Both the position numbers and the translations under genes were made by a program. From positions 2,078,576 through 2,142,575 of the forward strand of contig OX639991.1 of the NCBI GenBank assembly GCA_951828585.1: a DNA stretch of 64,000 nucleotides. Direction: 5' to 3'. Positions 54,238 through 62,784 of the stretch are shown piece by piece. Below the pieces are notes generated by a model. The model was given only the letters and a program-made list of their open reading frames with translations. It had not been told where the DNA came from and did no database searches. The DNA comes from Longimicrobiales bacterium. GTDB taxonomy: Bacteria; Gemmatimonadota; Gemmatimonadetes; Longimicrobiales; Gaopeijiaceae. Position 1 is the stretch's first letter; every line of letters starts with the position of its first letter.

Positions 54238-54903
54238 GTGGGTTCTTCCGGTGGGCCTCTGGCCATTGCGCTGCCCCGGTTGCACGTGATCGCCGGTGAC
54301 GAGGTGCTTGCCGCGCCGGATTTCCGCGACAGGCTGTCAGGGCTGGTGGCGGTGGGCGGGGGGGGGCTGGCGGTGCACCTGCGTGCGCGCGGGATATCGG
54401 CGGCGCGGCTCTACGAGGTGGCGAAGGGGGCGGTGGAGGTGGGGAGGGCGGGGGGGACGGTGGTCGTGGTGAACGATCGGCTGGATGTGGCGCTGGCGGC
54501 GGGGGCGGGGGGGGTGCACCTGCGCGAGGACTCGATGGGTCCGCGCGAGGTGCGTGGGGTGGTGGGGGAGGGGGGGCGGGGGTTTCTGGTGGGCAGGTCG
54601 ATCCACGCGCCGGAGCAGGCGGCCGCTTTGGGGGTTGGCGGGGTGGACTACCTGGTGCTGGGTTCGGTGTACGAGACCATGTCGCATCCGGGTGGGCGGC
54701 CGATCGGCGTGGGCGCGGTGGCGGCGGCCGTGGCGACGGTCGATGTGCCCGTGCTGGCCATCGGGGGGGTGGGGGTGGGGAAAGTCCCCAAATTGCTCGC
54801 GCGGGGTGCATATGGCGTGGTGGTGAAGAGCGGGGTCTGGGGAGCGGAGGACCCGGCGCGGGCCGTCACTCGCTACCTTGAAATGCTCCATGCAGAGGGT
54901 TGA
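54238..54903 (+). CDS. thiE: Thiamine phosphate synthase / TenI-like protein
   Basis: The protein has 221 residues from a GTG just after the fmt stop (AGGGGC site); a GTG at 54217 is an alternative. The TIM-barrel motifs are VVVNDRLDVALAAGAGGVHLREDSM, LVGRSIHAPEQAAALGVGGVDYLVLGSVYETMSHPG and VPVLAIGGVGVGKVPKLLARGAYGVVV. ThiE joins the pyrimidine and thiazole halves of thiamine, while TenI aromatises the thiazole. VGRS and the lack of the full Q-x-R-x-K N-terminal motif make TenI function possible. thiS and thiG follow. Confidence 0.8.
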   Translation: MGSSGGPLAIALPRLHVIAGDEVLAAPDFRDRLSGLVAVGGGGLAVHLRARGISAARLYEVAKGAVEVGRAGGTVVVVNDRLDVALAAGAGGVHLREDSMGPREVRGVVGEGGRGFLVGRSIHAPEQAAALGVGGVDYLVLGSVYETMSHPGGRPIGVGAVAAAVATVDVPVLAIGGVGVGKVPKLLARGAYGVVVKSGVWGAEDPARAVTRYLEMLHAEG

Positions 54904-54906
54904 ACC

Positions 54907-55146
54907 ATGACGACTGCGAAAGCCGGTGGCATGCCGCCCGACAATGTGTCGATCATTCTGAACGGCGAGCGCCGCCGGGTGGCCGCCGGGCTGAGCGTGT
55001 ACGGGCTCCTGCGCAGCCTGAAACTGGAGCCGGGGATGGTCGTGGTGGAACGCAACCGCGAGATCCTCGCCCGTGACGCCATCGGCATCACGGCCGTCGA
55101 GGACGGAGACAGGATCGAACTCGTGCACTTCGTGGGAGGAGGATAG
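54907..55146 (+). CDS. thiS: Sulfur carrier protein ThiS
   Basis: The protein has 79 residues with the ubiquitin-like fold (ILNGERRRVAAGLSVYGLLRSLKLEPGMVVVERNREIL) and ends VHFVGGG. The terminal Gly-Gly is the site of thiocarboxylation for thiazole synthesis. A leader of about 15 residues precedes the usual start. It lies 3 bases after thiE and 6 before thiG. Confidence 0.93.
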   Translation: MTTAKAGGMPPDNVSIILNGERRRVAAGLSVYGLLRSLKLEPGMVVVERNREILARDAIGITAVEDGDRIELVHFVGGG

Positions 55147-55152
55147 CTGGAG

Positions 55153-55938
55153 ATGACCAATCGGCCGGATACGCCCTTCGTGATCAGCGGCACGACCTTC
55201 ACCTCGCGGCTCATCGTGGGGACGGGAAAGTACCGCACCAACCAGGAGATGGTCGCGGCCATCCGGGCCAGCGGCGCGGAGATGGTGACGGTGGCGGTGC
55301 GCCGCGTCGACCTGGACCGCAGCGTGGAGGAGGGCATCCTGCACCACCTCGATCCCGCCGAGTTCTTCCTGCTCCCCAACACGGCCGGCTGCTACACGGC
55401 CGCCGATGCGGTGCGCTACGCCCGCCTCGGCCACGCGGCCGGGCTCAACGACTGGGTCAAGCTGGAGGTGATCGGCGACGAGCGGACCCTGCTCCCCGAC
55501 ACCGCCGCCACGCTGGAGGCCGCCATCGAACTCGTCGCCGACGGCTTCAAGGTCATGGCCTACACCAACGACGACCTCATCACCGCGCTACGCCTGGAGG
55601 ACGCGGGATGCGTGGCGGTCATGCCGCTGGCGAGCCCGATCGGGAGCGGTCTGGGAGTCGTCAATCCCTACTACATCCGCGAGATCAAGCGCCGCCTGTC
55701 GGTGCCGATCATCGTGGACGCCGGGGTCGGCACGGCCTCGGACGCGTGCGTGACGATGGAGCAGGGCGTGGACGGCGTCCTCATGAACACGGCGATCGCG
55801 GCGGCCGAGGATCCGGTCGGCATGGCCCGCGCCATGAAGCTGGCCGTGCTGGCCGGCCGGGACGCGTTCCTGGCCGGACGGATGGAGGCCCGCGAGATCG
55901 CCGTGCCCTCGTCCCCGCTGGGCGGGATGCTCGAATAG
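55153..55938 (+). CDS. thiG: Thiazole synthase ThiG
   Basis: The protein has 261 residues. TSRLIVGTGKYRTNQEM is the family opening; Lys103 in WVKLEVIGD forms the imine with 1-deoxyxylulose phosphate. VMPLASPIGSGLGVVNP and VPIIVDAGVGTASDACVTMEQGVDGVLMNTAIA complete the barrel. It makes the thiazole of thiamine using sulfur from ThiS. ThiF, ThiH and ThiO are not in the window, and no TPP riboswitch was seen upstream of the cluster. Confidence 0.95.
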   Translation: MTNRPDTPFVISGTTFTSRLIVGTGKYRTNQEMVAAIRASGAEMVTVAVRRVDLDRSVEEGILHHLDPAEFFLLPNTAGCYTAADAVRYARLGHAAGLNDWVKLEVIGDERTLLPDTAATLEAAIELVADGFKVMAYTNDDLITALRLEDAGCVAVMPLASPIGSGLGVVNPYYIREIKRRLSVPIIVDAGVGTASDACVTMEQGVDGVLMNTAIAAAEDPVGMARAMKLAVLAGRDAFLAGRMEAREIAVPSSPLGGMLE

Positions 55939-55958
55939 CGGCCCGCGGAGGAAACCGC

Positions 55959-57257
55959 TTGACCCCCGGCCGGACCCTCGCCGCCGCCATCCTGGCGGAA
56001 GTGGAGTCCGGTCGCCGCCTGGACGTTGCCTGGGAGGCGTCGGGGGCCTCCGCGTCGCCCGAGCGGGGATGGATCCGCACTCTCGTGTACGGCACGGTCC
56101 GGCTGCGGGGCAGGATCGATCACCTCCTGTCGCGGTTCACCGGCCGCGCGCCCGGCGAGCTCGATCCGCCGGTCCTCATGGCGCTGCGCATGGGCGCTTT
56201 CCAGATCCTGGAGATGGGCGGGGTACCCGACTACGCCGCCGTTTCGGAATCCGTGGAGCAGGTGAAGGGGACCCGTAGCCGCGCGGCGGCGGGGTTGGTC
56301 AACGCCGTGCTCAGGAAGGTGGCCGCGAGCCCCCGGAACAAGTCACTCTTCCCCGCGCCCGACTCTGACCTGGAGGGACACCTGACCACGTGGGGATCGC
56401 ACCCGGCGTGGCTGGTGCGGCGGTGGATCGACACCCTCGGGGCGGAGGCCGCCAAGGCGCTCGTCAAAGCCAACAACCGGGAGCCGGACATCTACCTCCG
56501 GCCGGTCGGGATGGAGAAGGGCGAGGCGGTAAGGGTGCTGGCCGCCTCGGGGTTCTGCACGGCGAACTGCGAGGACGAGGATGGCGGGGGGCGCTGGATC
56601 CGCCTTCTGCCCCGCACCAACCCCGCCGAGGCCCTCGCACTCGTGCCCGGCGTGATCCAGGACCCGGCCGCGTCGCTGGTGGTGGACTACTCTTCTCCGG
56701 ATCCGGGTGTGGTCGTGGCCGATCTGTGTGCCGCGCCGGGAGGGAAGGCGCTGGCGCTGAGCGAAACTGCCGGGGGCGTCCTGGCCGCCGACCTCTCGCC
56801 GCGACGCGTGGCCCGGGTAGCGCAGGGGGCAGCCCGGCTGGGCGCGCGGGTGTGGCCGGTGGCCGCCGACGCGCGCTTTCCGCCGCTGCGCGAGGCCGCG
56901 ACGGTGCTGGTCGATGCGCCTTGTAGTGGTACGGGCACGTTCAGGCGGCACCCGGACGGCCGTTGGCGCATGACCGCCGCCGACATCGGCAAACTGGCCG
57001 CGGTACAGCGCGCGATCCTGGACGGCGCCGCCTCCGTGGTTCCGCGCGGGGGACTCCTTGTGTACGCTACATGTACCCTCGAGCCGGAGGAGAATTGGTG
57101 TCAGGTGGAGAGTTTCATGGCGCGGCATCCGGGTTTCCGCGTCGAGCCGGGGCCTGCCAGGGCCTCGTTTCTGGACAGGAGGGGGTGCCTGCGCGTGCTG
57201 CCCCATGAGAGCGGGTTCGACGGCGTCTTCGCCGCCAGATTGAGAGGGGTGGGCTGA
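55959..57257 (+). CDS. rsmB: 16S rRNA (cytosine-967-C5) methyltransferase RsmB
   Basis: The protein has 432 residues from a TTG after CGGAGGA. A NusB-like N-terminal domain (VYGTVRLRGRIDHLLSRF, LMALRMGAFQILEMGGVPDYAAVSESVEQVKG) precedes the SAM methyltransferase. Motifs are VADLCAAPGGKALAL (SAM), VDAPCSGTGTFRRHPD (first Cys) and YATCTLEPEEN (catalytic Cys). Its position after fmt is normal in bacteria, although thiESG is inserted between. Confidence 0.93.
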   Translation: MTPGRTLAAAILAEVESGRRLDVAWEASGASASPERGWIRTLVYGTVRLRGRIDHLLSRFTGRAPGELDPPVLMALRMGAFQILEMGGVPDYAAVSESVEQVKGTRSRAAAGLVNAVLRKVAASPRNKSLFPAPDSDLEGHLTTWGSHPAWLVRRWIDTLGAEAAKALVKANNREPDIYLRPVGMEKGEAVRVLAASGFCTANCEDEDGGGRWIRLLPRTNPAEALALVPGVIQDPAASLVVDYSSPDPGVVVADLCAAPGGKALALSETAGGVLAADLSPRRVARVAQGAARLGARVWPVAADARFPPLREAATVLVDAPCSGTGTFRRHPDGRWRMTAADIGKLAAVQRAILDGAASVVPRGGLLVYATCTLEPEENWCQVESFMARHPGFRVEPGPARASFLDRRGCLRVLPHESGFDGVFAARLRGVG

Positions 57258-58466
57258 ATGAATCTCGGTGGGTCGATCCGCCGCAGGAGGTCGTCGAAGA
57301 GCAAGGCGAAGGCGCGCGGGAGGAAGCCTCGTGAGATCGAGGTGCCGGCGTGGAAGCTGGGAGCGCGGCATCGCCGGGGACTGAAGTGGCGGGGGTGGAG
57401 GCTGAACTGGGGATGGCGGCCGAAACGGCAGTGGAGGCCGAGTTGGGGATGGCGGCCGAACTGGAGGTGGAGGCCGAACTGGAGGTGGAGGCCGAACTGG
57501 AGGTGGAGGCCGAACTGGAGGTGGAGGCCGAGTTGGGGATGGCGGCCGAACTGGGAATGGAAGCCGAATTGGGAATGGAAGCCGAATTGGGGACGCAGGC
57601 CGAATTGGGGGTGGAGGCCTAACTGGCAGGGGAAATGGAAGCCGCGAATTGGGGACTTCGGACGATGGCCGGGGACTCCCGTGATGTTGCTGATACTGGC
57701 CGGGACGGGGTTGACGGCCGGGTACGGCGTGTCCACGATTTGGCTCTTCCCGTCCCCTGAATCCCCGTCGGCGCTGCAGGGAGTGCCGGAGTTGCGGGGC
57801 AGCCCCATGTCCGGTGCGTTGGCGCTTTTGGCCGATTCCGGCCTGACTGCGGGGCGGGTGGACTCGATCCGCCATCCGGCGGCGCCGGCCGGGACGGTCA
57901 TCGGCCAGAACCCGCTGCCGGGACGAACCGCGTTGACGGGCGCGGAGGTGAGGGTCACGATGTCGATCGGGCCGGAGATCAGATCCATACCTGATGTCAC
58001 GCGGCTGCGCGGAGCGCGTGCGGTTGCAACGCTGGAGGCCGGGGGGTTCCTCGTGCAGGTGGACACGATCCGGTCGGATTCGCCCGCGGGACAGATCGTC
58101 GCAATCGACCCGCTCCCGGGGACCGAGACCACGATGCCGGGATCGGTTCGGCTGCAAGTAAGCCTGGGTCCCCCCACCTTCCCGATGCCCAACCTGCTCG
58201 GATACGGCGAGATCGAGGCGCGGTCGTTGTTGAGCGCGCTGGGTCTGTCAGTGTCGGAAGTGGACAGAAGGTACAGTATTCTGAACGTAAACCGTATTTT
58301 CGGCCAGAATCCTGAACCGAACACCGATGTACGCTCGGGTGTGCGGGTGCGCCTGATTGTCGGTCAGTCGATGGGCTGGACCCTCTACGAGCCGCTGAGC
58401 GGAGCCCTCCCCACGCGCCAGGTGCGCTCGCGGACGGCACCCGTCACGCAACCGGAGGGGAACTGA
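57258..58466 (+). CDS. PASTA-domain membrane protein with tryptophan-rich repeat N-terminus
   Basis: The protein has 402 residues; the ATG follows GAGGGGTGGGCTGA at the rsmB stop. Residues 1-40 are very basic. Residues 42-128 are about fourteen copies of a 6-residue unit of the type W-R-P-N-W-x. One membrane helix (141-163, VMLLILAGTGLTAGYGVSTIWLF) follows. Three PASTA domains lie outside (about 175-240, 243-312, 315-383), as in cell-wall-sensing kinases, but no kinase is fused. The tryptophan tail would be cytoplasmic. A later start near the helix is possible if the repeat is not translated. Confidence 0.75.
   Translation: MNLGGSIRRRRSSKSKAKARGRKPREIEVPAWKLGARHRRGLKWRGWRLNWGWRPKRQWRPSWGWRPNWRWRPNWRWRPNWRWRPNWRWRPSWGWRPNWEWKPNWEWKPNWGRRPNWGWRPNWQGKWKPRIGDFGRWPGTPVMLLILAGTGLTAGYGVSTIWLFPSPESPSALQGVPELRGSPMSGALALLADSGLTAGRVDSIRHPAAPAGTVIGQNPLPGRTALTGAEVRVTMSIGPEIRSIPDVTRLRGARAVATLEAGGFLVQVDTIRSDSPAGQIVAIDPLPGTETTMPGSVRLQVSLGPPTFPMPNLLGYGEIEARSLLSALGLSVSEVDRRYSILNVNRIFGQNPEPNTDVRSGVRVRLIVGQSMGWTLYEPLSGALPTRQVRSRTAPVTQPEGN
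57405..57621 (+). repeat. Tandem 18-base repeat encoding W-R-P-N-W-R units
   Basis: AACTGGAGGTGGAGGCCG repeats exactly four times around 57461-57532, flanked by degenerate copies on both sides. The period of 18 bases keeps all reading frames in register, so length changes would not shift frame. A second forward frame is also open through it (a V-E-A-E-L-E repeat), as expected from such a repeat. Confidence 0.8.
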
Positions 58467-58469
58467 TTC

Positions 58470-59048
58470 GTGGGCCGGCGACAGGGCTCCGTGGCGCCAA
58501 GGACCGCCAGGGTGCGCACGCTGGCGGTACTCGCCGCGGCCGGCGTCCTGGTCGCGGTCTGGATCGTCCGGCAACGGGACCAGCCTGTGGTCGCCGGTTT
58601 CCGCGCCCCGGACTTCGCGGTCGCGGACGAACATGGCGAGACGGTTACGCTGGCCACCTACGCGGGCAAGGTCGTCCTGCTCAACGTTTGGGCCACCTGG
58701 TGCGGTCCCTGCCGCGAGGAGATGCCGTCCATGCAGCGCCTGTACGACCGCTTCTCCCCCGAGGACTTCGAGATCGCGGCGATCAGCGTCGACGTGCTCC
58801 CCGACCGGACCGACGAGCAGGGCAACCCGGGCGGAGATCCCCTCGCCTTCGCCCGCGACCTGGGCCTCACCTTCCCCATCCTCCTCGACCCGTCGGGCGA
58901 GATCCAGCGGATCTACAGGACCTCGGCGGTTCCGGAGTCATTCCTGATCGGCCGGGACGGCGTCATTTACAAGAAGGTCGCGGGTTCGACGGATTGGGAG
59001 TCGCCGGCCAACGTCGAGCTCGTGCAACGGCTGGTGGAGGGCGGCTGA
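58470..59048 (+). CDS. TlpA-like thioredoxin-fold protein, membrane-anchored
   Basis: The protein has 192 residues. One N-terminal helix (TLAVLAAAGVLVAVWIVR) anchors it, and the catalytic domain faces the periplasm. The active site is WATWCGPCREEMPSM (near residue 76). SAVPESFLIGRDG has the cis-proline loop. TlpA/ResA proteins reduce disulfides in cytochrome c maturation or other exported proteins. GTG start, 3 bases after the PASTA gene. Confidence 0.85.
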   Translation: MGRRQGSVAPRTARVRTLAVLAAAGVLVAVWIVRQRDQPVVAGFRAPDFAVADEHGETVTLATYAGKVVLLNVWATWCGPCREEMPSMQRLYDRFSPEDFEIAAISVDVLPDRTDEQGNPGGDPLAFARDLGLTFPILLDPSGEIQRIYRTSAVPESFLIGRDGVIYKKVAGSTDWESPANVELVQRLVEGG

Positions 59049-59049
59049 C

Positions 59050-60009
59050 ATGGCTTCGTTTCCCGGAATCCTCCTGCGCAACTGGCGCCTGAAGATCACG
59101 GCCCTCGCGCTGGCCGTGGTCCTCTGGGTCACCATGCAGCTCACCGACGACCGGATCGATGGCCTGACCATCTCCAGCGTCCAGGTGCGCATCGAGCATG
59201 TGCACCGGGACTGGTACCTGGTGCAGCCGCCGGCCCCGTCCGCCGTGGAGATGAGCGTGACCGGTCCCCTGCGGGACATCCTGCGGGCCTCGATGTCCCG
59301 GCCGACGATCGAGATCCGGGTCGACACCGTGTTCAGGGAGGACTCGGTGCTGACGCTGATCCCGGATTGGGTGACCGACGTGGACCGCAGCAGCGTGACC
59401 ATCGAGAACTTCTGGCCCAGTTCGGTGCGGCTCCTCTTCGAGCGCAACAAGGAGGAGGAGATTCCGGTGACGGTGCGCCTGACGGGTGAACTGCCCGACT
59501 CCCTGGCCCTGGTCGCGGAACCGCGCGCCAACCTGCTCTTCACCAGCGTGCGGGGTGCGGCCTCGGTGGTGGACGCGCTCGAGACGGTCTTCCTGGAACC
59601 CTTCGACCTGAGCGGGGTCACGGGTCCCGGTCGCTTCGAGATCGCGCTGGACACGGTGGGGCTCGGGGAACTGGTGGTGAACCCAACGAGTGCAACGCTC
59701 ACTGTCGAGGTGGCACCCATGCGGAGCCGCGTGCTGGCGCTTCCGGTGGAGTGGCCCGGCACGGGCGCTGACCTGGTGCTGGAGTCCGCTGTCGTGAACG
59801 TCACCCTGTACGGGGCGGAGGAACTGCTGATCGGTGCGGACACGGCGGCGCTGCGGGTGCTCGTCGACGCGGATGCGGCGGCCGTGCGGAGCGATGTGGA
59901 GGAGGACGGAGAGGCGCGCGTCCCGTTGTCGCTGGTCGGTATGCCGCCGTGGGTGCGGGGTGAGATCGAGGTGGACTCGGTGACCGTGCGGGGGGCCGGG
60001 GGGCCGTGA
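59050..60009 (+). CDS. YbbR-domain (CdaR-like) protein
   Basis: The protein has 319 residues. LLRNWRLKITALALAVVLWVTMQL is the conserved N-terminal membrane segment of YbbR proteins, followed by three YbbR-like beta domains (ISSVQVRIEH, VPVTVRLTG-type strands, VAPMRSRVLALPVEW). In Firmicutes CdaR controls the c-di-AMP synthase CdaA; no cdaA is adjacent here, so its partner is unknown. It starts two bases after the TlpA stop and overlaps tsaD by 4 bases. Confidence 0.75.
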   Translation: MASFPGILLRNWRLKITALALAVVLWVTMQLTDDRIDGLTISSVQVRIEHVHRDWYLVQPPAPSAVEMSVTGPLRDILRASMSRPTIEIRVDTVFREDSVLTLIPDWVTDVDRSSVTIENFWPSSVRLLFERNKEEEIPVTVRLTGELPDSLALVAEPRANLLFTSVRGAASVVDALETVFLEPFDLSGVTGPGRFEIALDTVGLGELVVNPTSATLTVEVAPMRSRVLALPVEWPGTGADLVLESAVVNVTLYGAEELLIGADTAALRVLVDADAAAVRSDVEEDGEARVPLSLVGMPPWVRGEIEVDSVTVRGAGGP

Positions 60010-61094
60010 CGCGGCCGGTCCTGGGGATCGAGACCACCTGCGACGAGACCTCGGCGGCGGTCCTGGACGCGCGCGGGGCGATGCTCGGGCTGGTCATCCA
60101 CTCGCAGGACGTGCACGAGGTCTACGGGGGCGTGGTGCCCGAACTGGCCGCCCGCGACCACCTCAGGCGGATCGAGCCCGTGGTCGAGGCCGCGCTCGGG
60201 GAGGTGGGGGTGCGGCGGGGGGATCTTGGCGCCATCGCGGTGGCGGCGGCCCCCGGCCTGATCGGCGCGCTCCTGGTGGGAGTGACCTGGTCGCGCGCGG
60301 CCGCCTTCGCCCTCGGCATCCCCCTCGTCCCGGTCCACCACATGGAGGGCCACCTCTTCGGCCCGGTGCTGGAGGACCCGGATGCGGTGCCGCCCTTCGT
60401 TGCGCTCCTCGTCTCGGGGGGTCACACCCTGCTGCTGTGGGTCCCCGAGTGGGGCCGCTACCACCTCCTGGGCGAAACCCGGGACGACGCTGCGGGCGAG
60501 GCTTTCGACAAGGTTGCCAGGATCGTGGGGCTGCCCTATCCCGGAGGACCGGCGATCGAGAAGGCGGCTGCCGCGGGAGATCCGGCGCGGTATCGATTCC
60601 CGCGTCCGCTGCTGAAGAAGAAGGGAGGTGCGGGGTCCACCCGTGGACGGACCGGGTTCTTCGACTTCTCGTTCTCCGGGCTGAAGACGGCCGTGGCGCG
60701 CACGGTCGCGGAAGTGGAGAGGGCCGCCCGCCTGGACGCGGAACGTCCCCACCTCGCCGCCTCGTTCCAGGAGGCCGTGGTCGACGTGTTGGCGGGCAAG
60801 ACGCTCGCGGCGGCGGAGGCCGTGGGCTGCAACCGGGTGCTGGTGGGCGGGGGGGTGGCGGCGAACCGTGCGCTCAAGGCCCGCGTTCGGGATGGACTCG
60901 GACCGGGTGGGCGGCTCTTCGCGGCCTCGCCCAGGCTGTCCATGGACAACGGCGCCATGATCGCGCGAGCGGGTCTTTATCGTCTGCGGAGCGGCGGTTT
61001 CGGCGCTCTCGCGGAGGCCGCCGCCCGCGCGCCCATCCCGGGAGTTCTCCCGTGGCAGCCCGCGGACAAGATCCCCGCGGCATTCGAGCTGTGA
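60006..61094 (+). CDS. tsaD: tRNA N6-adenosine threonylcarbamoyltransferase TsaD
   Basis: The protein has 362 residues from a GTG. LGIETTCDETSAAVLD is the family start, PVHHMEGHLF has the metal-binding histidines, LLVSGGHTLLL, GEAFDKVARIVGLPYPGGP and VLVGGGVAANRALK complete the ASKHA fold. It forms t6A37 on ANN-decoding tRNAs. The last 13 codons (about WQPADKIPAAFEL) are encoded within the dispersed repeat shared with 53208-53273, so the C-terminus may have been reshaped by it. Confidence 0.94.
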   Translation: MTRPVLGIETTCDETSAAVLDARGAMLGLVIHSQDVHEVYGGVVPELAARDHLRRIEPVVEAALGEVGVRRGDLGAIAVAAAPGLIGALLVGVTWSRAAAFALGIPLVPVHHMEGHLFGPVLEDPDAVPPFVALLVSGGHTLLLWVPEWGRYHLLGETRDDAAGEAFDKVARIVGLPYPGGPAIEKAAAAGDPARYRFPRPLLKKKGGAGSTRGRTGFFDFSFSGLKTAVARTVAEVERAARLDAERPHLAASFQEAVVDVLAGKTLAAAEAVGCNRVLVGGGVAANRALKARVRDGLGPGGRLFAASPRLSMDNGAMIARAGLYRLRSGGFGALAEAAARAPIPGVLPWQPADKIPAAFEL

Positions 61095-61121
61095 TGCATC
61101 CGGGCCGGAGCGCTTCGCTCT
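61055..61121. repeat. Dispersed repeat, copy B (overlapping the end of tsaD)
   Basis: It matches 53208-53273 along its length. It contributes the last codons and stop of tsaD and continues downstream. Confidence 0.65.
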
Positions 61122-61133
61122 GCGTTGCTCCTC

Positions 61134-61172
61134 GGACGAATAGCCCTGCTATTCTCGTCTCGTCGCGCCTTG
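61134..61172. repeat. REP-like hairpin after tsaD
   Basis: GACGAATAGC and GCTATTCTCGTC pair around CCT with one bulge, next to repeat copy B. It resembles extragenic palindromes common in GC-rich bacteria and may end the tsaD transcript. Confidence 0.45.
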
Positions 61173-61275
61173 CCAGCCCGGCAGGTGGTCGCATGCTCAC
61201 AATCCGTTGCGGGTATTGAACTTGGGAGTCTGACAGGCCCGATTCCCGCCAGTTGACTCCCGCCGATTAGCAGCC

Positions 61276-62436
61276 TCAGGCGTGAGACCGCCGACGAGCT
61301 TCCAGTGCCTTCCGAAGCTGTCCCGCGTCCGGGCGCTGGTAGCATTCGAGCACGGTCTTGGCGGTCTTCCAACCTCCCAAGGCGCAAAGCACCTTGAGGG
61401 GCTGGTCCATGAGGTCGCTGGCGAACTTCCGTCTCAGCGAGTGCCAGCCCCTTCCGGGCTTCGGCTCCAGTCCTGCAAGAATCTGGGCCTTGCTCCACCA
61501 AGCGTGCAACCGGGCGGCACCCACAGCCGCCCTCGGGTTCATGGGCGCGGGCAGCACCGGAGCTTCCCCAGCCAAGGGGTCCCACCTCGGCACCTCCTTC
61601 AATGCGTCGAGGGCCGCAGCGGTCACGGGCGTGATGTGCTCGTAGCCCGACTTGTCGTGCTCGGCGCGCCAAACGATGGTTCCGCCGTCGAAGTCGATGT
61701 CGGGCCACCGAAGCTGGCGGATTGCGCCGATGCGGTGCCCGGTCTCGTGCGCGAGCACGAGCGCGATGTGGAACCGCCAGTCCACCTTCCGCGACACCTT
61801 CAGGAGCGTCCGGTACTCCTCCTCGGTAAGCACCACCCGGTTCGGGTTCTTCTCCGTGGGCGTCCTGAGACCCCTCAGCGGATTCCGGTCGAGCAACAAC
61901 CTGCCCTGCTCGTCGCGGGACTTCGCCGCCCAATTCAGGACGGCAATTAGGAACTTCAGGTCGTATTCGACCGTTCGGTCGGATACGGGCCTTCCGCTCG
62001 GTCCGATCCTGCCCGCGCGCCGGTCCCGGATGAAGCGGTCCCAGTCCCTTTGAGACAGGGTGGCCGGATCGCGGTTGCGTCCGAAGAACCGGAGGAACAT
62101 CCGCATGGCGGCCCGGTCGTGCCCCCGCGAATGCCAGCCCTTGGTGGGCGTCACCTCGTCGCCGTAGATGTCAAAAAGCCCTCCCAGCGTCAGCGGCTCG
62201 GGTTCGGCTTCCGCCTTGCCGTTCAGGTCCGGGTCGGCGAACCCGGCCGCGAACTCGTCCGCTTGCTTCTTCGCTCTCACCCATTCCCGGTGTCCCAGCG
62301 ACCGGGTGAGCCTTCGACCGTTTTCTCGCCACTCCAACTGGTACAGGCCGGTCTTCGAGTCGGGGAACACCCTCACCCGGTTCCGGCCCCACTCGCCGGC
62401 GCCGTACGAGCGCCGACTTCGTTTCGTGCGTGCCAT
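61276..62436 (-). CDS. Tyrosine-type site-specific recombinase (integrase)
   Basis: The protein has 386 residues. An N-terminal arm-binding region (YQLEWRENGRRLTRSLGHREWVRAKKQADEFAAG) is followed by a SAM-like core-binding domain and the catalytic domain. Catalytic residues are Arg in ETGHRIGAIRQLRW, His-x-x-Arg in WHSLRRKF, the GGWKTAKT turn and Tyr in ECYQRPD. AGAGGA precedes the ATG. It points toward tsaD, so an attachment site would be expected in 61100-61275. The element borders are not clear. Confidence 0.9.
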   Translation of the reverse strand: MARTKRSRRSYGAGEWGRNRVRVFPDSKTGLYQLEWRENGRRLTRSLGHREWVRAKKQADEFAAGFADPDLNGKAEAEPEPLTLGGLFDIYGDEVTPTKGWHSRGHDRAAMRMFLRFFGRNRDPATLSQRDWDRFIRDRRAGRIGPSGRPVSDRTVEYDLKFLIAVLNWAAKSRDEQGRLLLDRNPLRGLRTPTEKNPNRVVLTEEEYRTLLKVSRKVDWRFHIALVLAHETGHRIGAIRQLRWPDIDFDGGTIVWRAEHDKSGYEHITPVTAAALDALKEVPRWDPLAGEAPVLPAPMNPRAAVGAARLHAWWSKAQILAGLEPKPGRGWHSLRRKFASDLMDQPLKVLCALGGWKTAKTVLECYQRPDAGQLRKALEARRRSHA

Positions 62437-62784
62437 CTTTCGATTCCTCTCGTGATGGACTGCACGATCTGCACACCCGTAAGCTCGCGGAGAGAAAGCA
62501 TCTTCGCCAGACCGAGGCGCTCGGGGCGAGGGCGCTCGGGGCGCGTGGGACGCCCCACTCGCGCGAGCAATTTCTGGCGCTCAAAACGGATTCGGCAGAT
62601 TTTCGGTTTGTGCTCCGTCGGCTCGATTCGATTGAGCCCGGGCCTCGTCGCTGCAACTATTCGCTTCTTATTTGGTTTCGCTGTAGTTGCGGTTCCTGCC
62701 ACCGCGCACTCATCCTGGTAGGTGCCAGCGGGTCGGAGAAGACCGGCCCGACATCCATCGAACCGAAAGGAAGGTTCGCCTGAG
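62437..62784. other. Intergenic gap between integrase and small membrane ORF
   Basis: This 348-base gap holds divergent upstream regions. A GTGGG/CCCAC hairpin lies near 62552-62573. I found no convincing gene or promoter; open frames here are shadows that run into the integrase. Confidence 0.5.

Noticed and set aside
54100-54300. TPP riboswitch upstream of thiE
   Set aside because: No CUGAGA / ACCUGAUCUGG-type conserved blocks are found, and thiE begins 4 bases after fmt.
57350-57622. Second forward reading frame of V-E-A-E-L-E repeats inside the PASTA gene
   Set aside because: An 18-base repeat leaves several frames open by chance. The W-R-P-N-W frame is continuous with the membrane helix and PASTA domains and has the ribosome site.
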